17,046 bases of DNA from Dunaliella salina (lineage: Eukaryota > Chlorophyta > Chlorophyceae > Chlamydomonadales > Dunaliellaceae), in the NCBI GenBank assembly GCA_002284615.2, contig MU069778.1, positions 99,383 through 116,428 of the forward strand. Direction: 5' to 3'. The notes under the pieces were generated by a model that was given only the letters and a program-made list of their open reading frames with translations, searched no databases and had not been told where the DNA came from. Below, piece by piece: positions 8,286 through 17,031 of this stretch. The translations under genes and the position numbers were made by a program. Within the stretch, counting starts at the first letter, position 1; every line of letters starts with the position of its first letter.

Positions 8286-8313
8286 TACAGCCCAAAGTAG
8301 TGCCAACAAGTTA

Positions 8314-8470
8314 AGAAAGAAAGGAAGTAAGTTTAAGCTGGGCAAAAGCCAGCTTGCATTCAGGAAAGACCCAACAGTCAGCACTGAAACTGAGAGTGAG
8401 TCCCATCAGTTCAGACCAAGAGAAAAAGGAGCGCAGGAGTCTACTCCAGCAAGTTGTCCTCCACCTAGGA
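8314..8470 (-). mobile_element. Copy J: subfamily-3 retroelement 3' end
   Basis: On the minus strand GGGACTCACTCTCAGTTTC, AGTGCTGACTGTTGGGTC and TTTCCTGAATGC lead into a 7-bp stem, AAGCTGG pairing CCAGCTT (8335-8355), and a tail of CTTCCTTTCTTTC type. It matches copies H and I. Coding sequence is not recognised, and the 5' limit could reach about 8600. Confidence 0.75.
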
Positions 8471-8767
8471 CATCCTTGACACTGCTGTCAAGAGGCCCTG
8501 TCCAGCAAACTTGAGACCCACCCTTCCTCGCAGCTTCAGAGCAAGCTCTTGAACATCTCAGTATTGTGCAGGGGCCAGCCGTAGCCAGGAAATGAGTACG
8601 CACTTATTCAGATCCAAGCAAAGAAAGAAAAGAAAAGAAAAGTCTAAGCAAGCCAAAGGCCGCGTGCATTAAAGAAGGTCCTCTAACTGGAATGCTAGAG
8701 GCCTCACCAGAAGGCCCTCAGAATTTACTCTAGACACAGCTAGCCTAGGAGAGATCCAGGAACAGAC

Positions 8768-9670
8768 CTAATGGGGATCTGGAGGGTTGCTTGCCATGCC
8801 TCTGGACGCTCGGACTCTCTTTCTCACGTCCTCCGCCGCTGCGCGTCCAGCAAACCCCCTTCAAGAAGCCCCCTCAGAGCAAAAAGCGTGTCTTGTGTTA
8901 ATGGTAGTGCTTAATCTTTGAATGGCATGGTCCCTAAGTTTGGAAACTAGCGATTTGGCTTTTTATATAGTAAGGCCGAGGTTCGTAAGAGGTGAGATAG
9001 TATAATCATTGTTTACAATGATGCCTGCCACACCATTTTAGACGACGCGCAAAGTCCCTTTTTTTATTACTGTTTAGATTTCTTGAGCTGCGGGTTTTAA
9101 GAAAAGCTAGTCATGGTGTGGCAGGCATCATTGTAAACAATGATTATACTATGTTGGGTTGCTGCACGTTCTAGAGTGATGAAGGGATTTGTGTCCAACA
9201 GAATTCTAGTTCAACAAGGTGGATGTCTCTGCCGTGAGGATGGATCTTGGAAGGATTAAGGTGAGTTTGTCTGCCTGGGATGGGAGTGCACACAAAGATA
9301 GCATCAGGGCGGGGTTGGTGCTGGGCAGGGGAGCCAGTACCATTAGGGAAAACCCAGTCTGGAATAGCTCTTGATGTGTTTTCAGGGACTTGTATGCCCT
9401 GATCCAGGAGTCTCTCGTTACTACAGCCATCTGAACCAATAAGGGATGAGCCATACCGGCCTTTACTGAGGGCTTTTACACAAAGACTTAGGGCTGTATT
9501 TTGTCTGTTGTTGTGCATCCCGCTCATTGTTGAGTTTGTCCATCTGAGGAGTATGTGGTGAACGTGGACCATATCATCGCATAGTGGGCATCTTCCATTA
9601 CTGGAAGAGTAGAATTTGAAGGCATGACTCTGATTGTATAGTGTATCCGTACAACACTTTATTATATCAA
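8768..9670 (-). pseudogene. Copy F: zinc knuckle, PD-(D/E)xK-like nuclease and C-terminal tail
   Basis: Reading on the minus strand, a frame open over 9572-9171 carries HHILLRW, ALSLCVKALSKGRYG, DQGIQVPENTSRAIPDW, RPDAIFV and HLVELEFC. Just upstream in frame is CPLCDDM (9579-9590), giving a C-x2-C-H-x4-C knuckle whose last Cys is Trp. RPD followed about 30 residues later by ExE resembles the PD-(D/E)xK core of restriction-like endonucleases that follow a CCHC knuckle in R2-type and Dualen-type elements. Copy C lost this motif and H has MxK, so the expected Lys is replaced by Glu here. Downstream, the tail is frameshifted and interrupted by a 40-nt inverted segment, then ends at NPPDPH. The nuclease role is inferred from motif order. 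Confidence 0.7.
8997..9152. repeat. Perfect 40-nt inverted repeat inside copy F
   Basis: Left arm 8997-9036 and right arm 9113-9152 are exact reverse complements, separated by 76 bases. The left arm is the native element sequence (the GVAGTI-coding region, minus sense). The right arm replaces roughly 10-15 bases of native sequence that copy C still has near 6280-6295. Confidence 0.97.
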
Positions 9671-9919
9671 TTTACTGTTTAAGGGTAATTCCTGGATTTT
9701 TCCAGAAGGAATTGCTGATACCTTTGTTCGCAAGTCGAGAGGTGGGGTTGCAAGATTCAGTGTTTGCAACAGTGGCAGGTGGTATGGCGTCATTAAGTTT
9801 CTGCCATCTCTTGTAGCCAGAGGTGTCAGTGGAGCCAAGCCTGTGTTTCTTGTGCATTTGTGCTCAAACTTTGTCGTTCAGGTTGATGATCACCTCATGA
9901 GGTAGTGCATTGGGAAAGC

Positions 9920-10626
9920 ATGGGAGCGGTATATGCCATCATGTCATGAGGAAGAGGTCTTCAATGAAATTTGTGGAAAAGGCCCTAAGGTCCCTGGCAT
10001 CTGGAATTGTAATGTCAATGGTGTCTGAAAGGGCTGCAGTGCGAGCGCAAGCATCAGCTGCCTCACTTCCTATAATGCCAGAGTGGGCTTTTTGACTTTG
10101 TAGAAATGGATAGGGTGGGGAGAGTGTTCTAATATGGTTGATATTGCATGAATGAGCTCTGCATGTAGGGCATTCTGCATGTGCATTGGGTTCAGGGTTG
10201 ATTTAAAACCTGGGAATGGCAGGGTGCACTGTCAGTGGCAATTTTAGTTTGCTCGTGTTGGAGTGCCACAAGGATACCTACAAGTTCTGCTCTGTTGATG
10301 GTATTGGTGGGCCCATGGCCATTGGGTTTTGTGTGCAGTTGCAAGTGTCAGGAGGGTAAATTAGAGTCTCTGCCCGATTTGTAAACACCCGAGCCAGAAA
10401 GTGGAAGGGAGTTGTCATCCTTGTGTTTAATCACACTGCCATCAGTGTAGGTGATATCCCTCCAGTCCTTGACTTTAGGTGTGGATATCTTTTTGTAGTT
10501 GGCAGGGGTGAAGGCTGCCCCTACCTGAGGACATTTGTGTGAACAGTTATGAATGTCAGGGGGGAGTGATTGGAATTTCTGCTTCCAAGTGTTTGATGCA
10601 AGGTGTTGGTGTGTTTGCAGTGGCAC
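9920..10626 (-). pseudogene. Copy F: RNase H domain remnant
   Basis: The minus strand reads DITYTDGSVIKHKDDN and SGSGVYKSG (10460-10370). After a stop come HTKPNGHGPTNTINRAELVG (10335-10275), IATDSA (10226-10242) and, in a shifted frame, AHSGIIGSEAADA (10090-10049). These fit the RNase H catalytic set: Asp in TDGS, Glu in AEL, Asp in ATDS and the final His/Asp block. All four acidic residues survive, but a stop and at least two frameshifts break the frame. In the same upstream frame LPPDIHNC and KDWRD form a linker shared with copy G. Confidence 0.85.
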
Positions 10627-10659
10627 GGCAGGATTTGGAGGATCTATGGGCAGCCATCA

Positions 10660-11460
10660 TGCTTCTGGAGCATCTTGCTTTATATCTTGTTGGAAGAGCT
10701 GGTACCAGTCTTTGTTTGTGCTATCCAGCATTACTCTGGCATTAAGGTTCCACACAGCAATGAGTTGCATAGGATAGGAAGGTGGGGTAGGATTGGGTAT
10801 GGTATCAAACCAGTGTTGTGGTGCCTGGAATTGAATGTTTCTTGCAGGGAATTTGGCAAGCACTTGTGCAAGGTGTAAGTATTTGTATTAAGCCAGCTAA
10901 TATAAGCGTTACAGCTGAATCCTCTCCAGTGGGGCAGGAGCATGAAGGTAGAAACTGGATCTGTGGTTTGGAGGGAGGAGTGCACTGCGTGGCGCAGGAG
11001 TTTAAACATTATTTCATCATCATATGGGGCATGGTAGAAGGAGAAGCCAGTGTAGTGCACAGAGAGGGCGTCTGTGTGCGCTCCAAAGACCTGGTCTTGG
11101 CGGTTTGTGCTGAGATAGGTGTTGTATGTCTCGTCAAATTTAAGGGGGTTGAAAAATCTCTGTTGAGACCATACACCATTTCTGCCATCTCATCGGATGT
11201 GAGGTGGTGTGATCAGCATGTTAGGAGTTGGAGCTTCTTGCTCTTGGCTAAAAGGTCTTTTTGTTGAGCCTTTTGAGCCTTTTGACGATAGAGCAGTCCC
11301 ATAATTTCAGTTGACAAATCCTGGACAGTTGGTTGAATAGTGGCATGGATGCCTGCCCTTTTGGCTGCTTCATAAGCTTTGAGCAGGATGCTGAGTCTGC
11401 CTTCAGTGAGAGTACCAGCACACTTTTCATTGGTAGTGTAGATACAGGCATTCAGAGGTG
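10660..11460 (-). pseudogene. Copy F: conserved block plus Dam-like methyltransferase-like domain
   Basis: On the minus strand ACIYTTNEKCAG (about 11450-11420) and AAKRAGMH (about 11350) open a block also seen in G. Then FFNPLKFDETY, QDQVFGAHTDALS, GFSFYHAPYDDEIMFKLLRH and STFMLLPHWRGFS follow (11160-10930), and FQAPQHWF and IAVWNLNAR in a shifted frame (10860-10700). The order PLxF, DxxFGA, xxPY and LLPxW resembles DNA N6-adenine methyltransferases of the phage Dam type, where the xPPY motif binds the target base. Here and in G the first residue of the motif is His, so activity is doubtful. Such a domain is known in DIRS-type retrotransposons; its presence next to RNase H here is inferred from motifs only. 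Confidence 0.6.
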
Positions 11461-12044
11461 GTTACCTCCGACATTTGTGCAGGCATGGTAACCTCAGATG
11501 TTTCAGGGTGAAGAGCTTCCTTCGTGAGATCAACACTTCTAATGATAACATCACATTGCCATGTTGGCATGATATCTGTCTAAGAGTTGGTAGGTTGGAA
11601 ATCAAAGGTGACATTCTTGCAAATGGGGCAGCTGGTAGTTGAGAGCCGTGGAGAGTCAGATAGGCTTTGAGAGTTGCCTTCAAAGCTTTGGTTAAAAAGA
11701 TTGTCTAGGTCTGTCTCATCGTCTAAGGGGTCTTCTGTTTGTTTTGGTCTTTTCGCTCCTTCGGGAGTGCGGAGGTCAGGGAGGTGTCTAGGGTTACAAT
11801 CTTGGTGGTGGCAGAAAGGGGAGGCCCTTTCCTGAATGCACACTCCATGACCGCTAAAAACGCTTAGAGCGTAGACCTTCGCCTTTACCTTTGGTCTTTC
11901 CAAAGTCTTGCGCATGAGATTTTAAGTCTGGATGCATTTGCAACATATCAGCAGCTTCCTACTTGGGATGCCATTCCACGTAGGTCATTTTGCAGTCTTC
12001 AGAGCAGTCGATCTTTTCCGCTTTTTTGGGAGTCTGACAGAAAG

Positions 12045-12310
12045 GCGCATGCAGGGCAGTCTCAGCGCTGATTTGGTTTGTCCAGTGCCCGGTCATTTTG
12101 GAGGCATGCTTTGACATATACGAGACAGTCCTGTTGGTACGTGCGGTGGCAGGTACCACAGGTGGACATGTCGTCATGGATTTGACTTTCAAAGGTGTGT
12201 TCTTTGCTTAATGGGCTCCAGCAGAGCTGGCAGCATGGGTCTAGTTAAGTTCTCCTTGGTACATGCTTTGAATAGTCCACTTTCAGCCCGTCATTCTGGA
12301 AAATGGATGA
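12045..12310 (-). pseudogene. Copy F: PHD-like zinc finger remnant
   Basis: The minus strand reads CCQLCWSPLSKEHTFESQ, then MSTCGTCHRTYQQDC (about 12238-12125) and after a stop DCPACAF (about 12059). The spacing C-x2-C, C-x2-C, (H/Q)-x2-C, C-x2-C is that of a PHD finger, a histone-tail or zinc-binding module. The His expected in the fifth position is Gln, one mutation away. A frameshift follows, and a separate frame (11915-11580) carries an acidic segment and CPICKNVTF. PHD fingers occur in some non-LTR element proteins such as certain CR1 ORF1s. Confidence 0.65.
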
Positions 12311-12329
12311 GGCCCATTTTTCAATGGTG

Positions 12330-13350
12330 ACAGGGTGTCATTGTACCAGAGGGGGGAAGCTGAGGCCCAAAATTAGGTGTTTTTCGCATACTCCTACCAT
12401 AGGTGTGCCCAAACCATCAATCTTCAAATTTGGTTTCCATAGATTGCTTTCCATAGCACTGGAGTTTATGGATTGCCAATCTGGGCTCACATGCCTAATC
12501 AGCCGCGGCGTGAACCCCAGTTTTCACCACCTGAACTCCATATCTCACCACCCACTGCACCAAAATGGGTGGTTTTTGGTGATTCGGAGTCCTTGTACCA
12601 AAGAAATTCCATTGCAAAAAAACAATGGAGTGAAAAGACTCAGTGTTTGGCGAGGTACAGAATTTCAGCCATTTCCCTTGGAGAAAATCCAGCACTAGGG
12701 GTGCCAAAAAGGTCATTTTTTAACTTTCTTCATTCCCGTTTTTGAATATGCAGGATGTTAGCAGTTTGTATAAGGATTAAAAATACAAAAAAATGGGAGT
12801 GAAAAATGGTCCCAGGGTGGAGCTATGGGCCATTTTGGGGTGATCTGGGGTCCCCCGATTTTTACCATTTTTTTAATGAAAGTAATTTTAATGCAAGTAA
12901 TGGTTATAATAATGGTTGGCATAGTCAGATGAAGAAATGCAAGAAAGAGCATCTCTGGCAAATTGGCCGGGTTCCCCCCTCTGCCATTGTACCTTGTATA
13001 GTTTTTGCTGCTTTTCTTGAGAGGATCTCTTGTACATCCACAAATGATGCCAGCCCAAGACTTTTTGGATTTCACGTTAATGGCGGAAAATGGTCTTGCT
13101 AGCTTCAACTGCGCTTAACGCAGCAGCCTTATTCTGTTTATAATTTCAGAGCCACTGGGGAACATCAGTGCCTGGTGTGTTTGGAGGTAGGGGACAAGGG
13201 GTTATCATGGATTGTGGGTTATGCTCTAGGCGTGTTGTTGGGTCTCGGCTCCCTCTGGACCTCCTGACCCTGATTTGTGGGGTCTGAGTGGGCTCTGGGG
13301 GCAGGGCCTGTGAGGGTGACCCTGTGAGAGGGGCCCTGTGAGGGGAAACT
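12330..13350. other. Unassigned spacer between head-to-head copies F and G
   Basis: No match to the element copies or known families is seen. There are short hairpins, such as CACCAAAA (12558-12565) with TTTTGGTG (12574-12581). An acceptor-like TTATAATTTCAG precedes 13150. Around 13304-13350 is a short GGGCCCTGTGAGGGG-type repeat of about three units. The 12303-12698 open frame has no recognised domain. The 5' end of G could start anywhere in 13350-13540. Confidence 0.35.
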
Positions 13351-13539
13351 AAGATGATTCCACCTCTGAGCACTGTCTGTACCACGCCAACTTCCGGGAC
13401 CACTCCTGTCCCAGCTTTTCTCTGAGTGGCTAACAAGGGCGGGGCCAGAATGAACTCCTAGCATAGTCACCTGCTGTTTCCCATTGGACTGGCCTGGTTA
13501 CAGGCCTCTGAGTTTCCGCTCAGTTGCCCATGTACTACA

Positions 13540-14450
13540 GTGCTACCTAGTAAAAGACCCCAAAGTCATTCCCCTCCTACTCCATCCCCTCTCATTCTCC
13601 CAAAATTCTACACAGCACGCATGGCTTGCATATATAATACGCAAGGCAAGTGTGTTGGTATGACGTCCCCTAACCGCTTCCAAATCCTCTACAGGGCTTT
13701 GTATGGGGCCAAACTTGCTGGCATGCACGAGAATATAACACCTGCTCTACTGGCCTGGCAGGTAGCTTTGCCACTGAGCTGTGAGGACTTCTTTCCCGCA
13801 AAACCATGCCTGAAAGAAAGTACTCTAGCAAGGAGATCAAAGGCTCTTTTTCACGAGCCCTCCCAACTCACATTCATACCGCCCTTCAAAAATGAGCTTG
13901 GTTACTCAAGAGGAAACGGCCTCCCCCCTAGATTACAACTCGCATTACCAGAACTTCTGGAGTGCGGACCCCCAAAACACTCTTTTTGGTGCCATGCATA
14001 ATGTATTTTCATCCAAATTATCAGGTTTTATACTAAAAAACCTGCCATCCCATTTTTAACGAGGGAATCATGAGCCAAGCTTTGCAACATGCCATTTACT
14101 CTGCCATTCTCAACACAGAGGCCACTGCTATATTCATGTTCTTTCCTGCTTGGGGTAAGAACAAGATAACAGCCCCCTACTCCAAACATATCACTGCCTA
14201 CCTCCACCTCTGTTACGACTACCTCTGTTTGATCTTTGGTAGTACCTTGCCCTAAACTTAGCCGCAGTGCCCCTCAATCCTGCCCTAACCGAGAGGTACC
14301 TTTACCTAGCACACCTGGGACCTTCGAATCTTTGCTGTTTGGAACACTGCAGCTCGAGTCCATCTTAACAGCCATAACAAAGATTGGCTACAAGATCAAG
14401 CAGAAGATGTACCAGAAGCCACAGATCTCTAGAGTGGAAGCTGAAGAGTG
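13540..14450 (+). pseudogene. Copy G: conserved block and methyltransferase-like domain
   Basis: ACIYNTQGKCVGMTSPNRF and AKLAGMHENITPA (13621-13740) align with the block of copy F. In a shifted frame SPLDYNSHYQNF and NTLFGAMHNVFSSKLSGF (13925-14030) precede HPIFNEGIMSQALQHA (14046-14090) and AIFMFFPAWG (about 14130-14155). Later DLRIFAVWNTAARVHL (about 14320-14365) matches IAVWNLNAR of F. So the same domain is present in a second subfamily, with the motif HPIF where F has HAPY. Frameshifts and stops make it non-functional. Confidence 0.65.
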
Positions 14451-14559
14451 TCAGCAGCCACTCTGTTCACAATCCCGTGCATGCTGACATGCCAGGTTTC
14501 AGTAAATTGGAACGCCTCCCAAAAAATTACGCACGAGTATCCAAGATACAGACTTGCTA

Positions 14560-15285
14560 CCCAGGCAATCCAGTACCATCCTCACTTTCAAAGTTGCTGA
14601 CTGGAGGACATGGGCATGCTCAGATGGCAGCTGCCTTGTGCAAAACAGCAAGCGAGAAATTGGGGCAGGCGTCTACTGCCCACTTACAACAAGAAGTTTG
14701 TAATCAAACGGAGCTGAAATTGCTAAAACCATCTGTCAAGCTGAACTGGCAGCAATTGCTGCTGCCATCATCACCAAGTGTGCAAACATTGCATCAGGCA
14801 GCCTCACCTCTTTCAACTCAATACGTAAACAATTTCTTTACCCTGAGGCATATCCAAGGAGACGCCCTTAAAACATTTTCATCAACTGTCACACCACTAT
14901 TCAATTTTACAGAGTGAGTCTCGTGCTGGCATCCCTGGAAGCTAATGCAGATGCTATTGCTAAACATCAGGCACACCAAGCCAATAACTGCATGGCAGAC
15001 ACAGAGATCCCCGGTGCAGATCCTGGCGGAAGGCCATGTATTTTTGATTAGCCAAGGAAGAGAAAAGGGTGCACACTGCGGGTGCATCTACAGTTCCCCC
15101 ACCTGCCCCCAAGCTCACCTATCTCCCAATCTTCAAGATGCTCTAAAATTACTCATGCATACTACACATAAACTTGGATATGCCAATGCCAAAATAGGTT
15201 ACTATTCAAACTATCAAAACTTATTACCGCATGTAGGTAACAAAATTAGCAATGCTTTCAGAAACATGTCAAGCATATCCGTACC
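14560..15285 (+). pseudogene. Copy G: RNase H domain and linker remnant
   Basis: CSDGSC (14617-14634), EIGAGVYCPL (about 14655-14685), CQAELAAIAAAI (14735-14770) and NIASGSLTSF (14786-14815) give the RNase H motif order. The third catalytic Asp is Gly (GGC). LEANADAIAKHQA (14936-14975) is the last motif. The linker DALKLLMHTTHKLGYANAK and SNYQNLL (15138-15225) also appears in H, and SNAFRNMS (about 15250-15270) ends just before the insertion of copy N. Confidence 0.75.
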
Positions 15286-15287
15286 CT

Positions 15288-15722
15288 TGTCATCTTAATT
15301 GGTGTGGCTGGCACCATTGTAAAACAATGATTATACAGTCTCACCTCATGTGAATCTTGGCCTTACTAAACAAAGAGCCAAATTGCTAGCATCCAAATTT
15401 AGGGACCATTCCATTCAAAATTTAAGCACTGTTATTAACACAAGACACGCAATTTGTTTTTAGGGGGCTTCTGGGAGGGCGTTTGCAGGGCGCGTGGCGG
15501 CGGAGGACGGGAGAAGAAGAGTCCGGGAGTCCAGAGACGTGGCGAGCAACCCTCCAGATCCCCATCAGATCTGTTCCTGATTCTCTCTTAGGCTAGCTGT
15601 GTCTAGTGTTGGCTCTGAGGGCCTTCTGGTGAGGCCTCTAGCATTTCAGTTGGAGGACCTTCCCTTAATGCACGCGGCCTTTGGCTTGCGTAGACTTTTC
15701 TGCTTATTTTTTCCTTCTCTTT
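15288..15722 (+). mobile_element. Copy N: young subfamily-1 3' end nested in copy G
   Basis: It starts at TCATCTTAATTGGTGTGGC, equivalent to the VTLHII-GVGGT coding of copy C. It carries the same tail to the NPPDPH box, where the stop TAG is CAG (15566-15568). It then has TTCTGGTGAGGCCTCTAGC, CCCTTAATGCACGCGGCC, the stem-loop (15672-15691), TAGACTTTTC and a T-rich tail. Its 3' end is nearly identical to copy C. It splits the G coding sequence between the linker and the zinc knuckle. Confidence 0.88.
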
Positions 15723-15724
15723 TC

Positions 15725-16247
15725 ACACCCATGGAGCGTGCCATCCTGCGTGCCGCACAGGTACCCTCTTAACCAAAGACATGCATTGCGTTTTAATAAG
15801 TCTACTGACCCATCATGCCCCCTCCTAGGCTGTCACCAGTTGGACAGCGCACTCCACATGCTCTCAGGCTGCCAAAACCAGTTCATCTCCAAAATGATAG
15901 CTGAACGCCATAACTTTGCAGGCAGCATGATTACAAAAGCACTCAGCAAAAGCCCTGTGGGGGCAGGCCTGGCCTACACAGCCGTAGGAGGCAACCTTGA
16001 ACTTGCTCAACACAACCTCCAACTTCTTACACACGCTCCAAATAGAACTTTACCTGCTTGCTTCTTCCCTCATAACCTTCAAGAGAGGGAAAGACTCAAC
16101 TCCAGTCGACCACATGCCATTTTGATCACTCCTTATAATGCCAAACCTACTTCAAACAGTATTTCTCCTATCCATTCACATCATGCTTCACGCAGCTCAT
16201 ATGACGGACCACCAGAACTTGCCACGCGAGGCAACCCCATGAACTAA
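15725..16247 (+). pseudogene. Copy G: zinc knuckle and nuclease-like region
   Basis: After copy N the host frame resumes with THG and CRTGTL, then (shifted) NQRHALRFNKSTD, CPLLGCHQLDSALHMLSGC (15816-15872) and ITKALSKSPVGAGL, matching the CVKALSKGRYG part of F. NRTLPACFF and SRPHAILITPY (16104-16130) follow. The knuckle is C-x4-C-x7-H-x4-C. The Asp of RPD is His, as in copy H. The frame stays open to a TAA at 16245, before the second half of the nuclease motif, so no ExK is seen. Confidence 0.75.
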
Positions 16248-16381
16248 GGCCAGAGCATCAGTTCTATTCCGGTTGCATCGTGAGATGCGTGAGGATGTTG
16301 CATTTACAGAGCGAACTCACCAACTTGCCAGGTATAAAGAGAAGAGAAGAAGAAAAGAAGAACAAGGGAAGACAGGAAATG

Positions 16382-16412
16382 TGCCTCAGGTTTTAAAATA
16401 AAACCTGAGGCA
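16382..16412. repeat. 14-bp stem hairpin
   Basis: TGCCTCAGGTTTTA (16382-16395) pairs exactly with TAAAACCTGAGGCA (16399-16412) around AAA. In addition CCAACTTGCC (16320-16329) is complementary to GGCAAGTTGG (16409-16418), so a longer alternative fold exists. It lies in the decayed nuclease part of copy G. Confidence 0.93.
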
Positions 16413-16559
16413 AGTTGGAAAGTGTTTCTGGAAATACAAAAAGATGGAGACATAATACTAGGAAACAGGAAGCAAAGAACTCAGTGATTGACCGCGGCAA
16501 AGCAGCAGCATGCGGACCACTGTAAACTTAATAGCACTGAAGCTGTTACAATTCACCCT

Positions 16560-16789
16560 ATTGTCCTAGTGTTGGTGGACCTATTAAGACTCAGCATACC
16601 CTGAAGCAATTCAAACAACTAGGAAATGGATCACCAGCGTGCCACTAAGGTTGCTCAACAACTTCATGCCCATTCTGCTCAATATGCCCACAAACTAGTT
16701 TCCACATGTCACGCTATCAAAAACAAGAGTAATTCTTACAGCCAGGTTTTAGAGCCAGGTGCTTCTATAATCCTCCAGATCCCCATTAG
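16560..16789 (+). pseudogene. Copy G: C-terminal tail of the retroelement ORF
   Basis: TLKQFKQLG (about 16600-16625), then (shifted) DHQRATKVAQQLHAHSAQYA and HKLVST (16631-16710), NKSNSYSQVLEPGAS (about 16722-16766), and after a last frameshift NPPDPH with TAG (16769-16789). The matching domain in C and H reads GVGGTIY or GVAGTIY followed by xLGxTK. Its function is unknown; it always follows the nuclease-like motif. Confidence 0.75.
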
Positions 16790-16891
16790 CCTGTGCTGAC
16801 TCAATCCTTGTGGTGGAGGGGACTCACTCTTTCTGAGCCAATGTGTCTCCTTTTCCTTCATTGAGGTTGGGAGAATTTCTTTGCCTTTGTA

Positions 16892-16973
16892 GTTTTTCTT
16901 TTCTTTTCTTACCTTTTCTTTTCTTACCTTTTCTTTTCTTTTCTTTTCTTCTCTTTTCTTTTCTTTTCTTCTC

Positions 16974-17031
<58 letters not shown>

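Larger units (their letters stand above)
8613..12320 (-). mobile_element. Copy F: longest minus-strand copy, subfamily 1
   Basis: Minus-strand order is a PHD-like finger (about 12238-12045), an acidic linker and CPIC motif (about 11625), a conserved block (11460-11240), a methyltransferase-like domain (11160-10660), RNase H (10450-10045), a zinc knuckle (about 9590-9540), a nuclease-like region (9312-9200), a C-terminal tail ending NPPDPH plus stop (8788-8768), a 3' untranslated region with GGTGAGGCCTC, and a TTTTCTTTTC tail (8613-8642). The left end near 12320 just upstream of the PHD finger is probably a 5' truncation. No target-site duplication was found. Confidence 0.88.

Noticed and set aside
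12303..12698. 131-codon plus-strand open frame
   Set aside because: No recognisable domain, no splice or family support; its start lies over the end of copy F.
15281..15767. GTACCCT at 15281 and 15761 as target duplication of copy N
   Set aside because: Host-like coding (THG, RTGTL) appears to resume about 35 bases before the second occurrence, so it does not border the insert.
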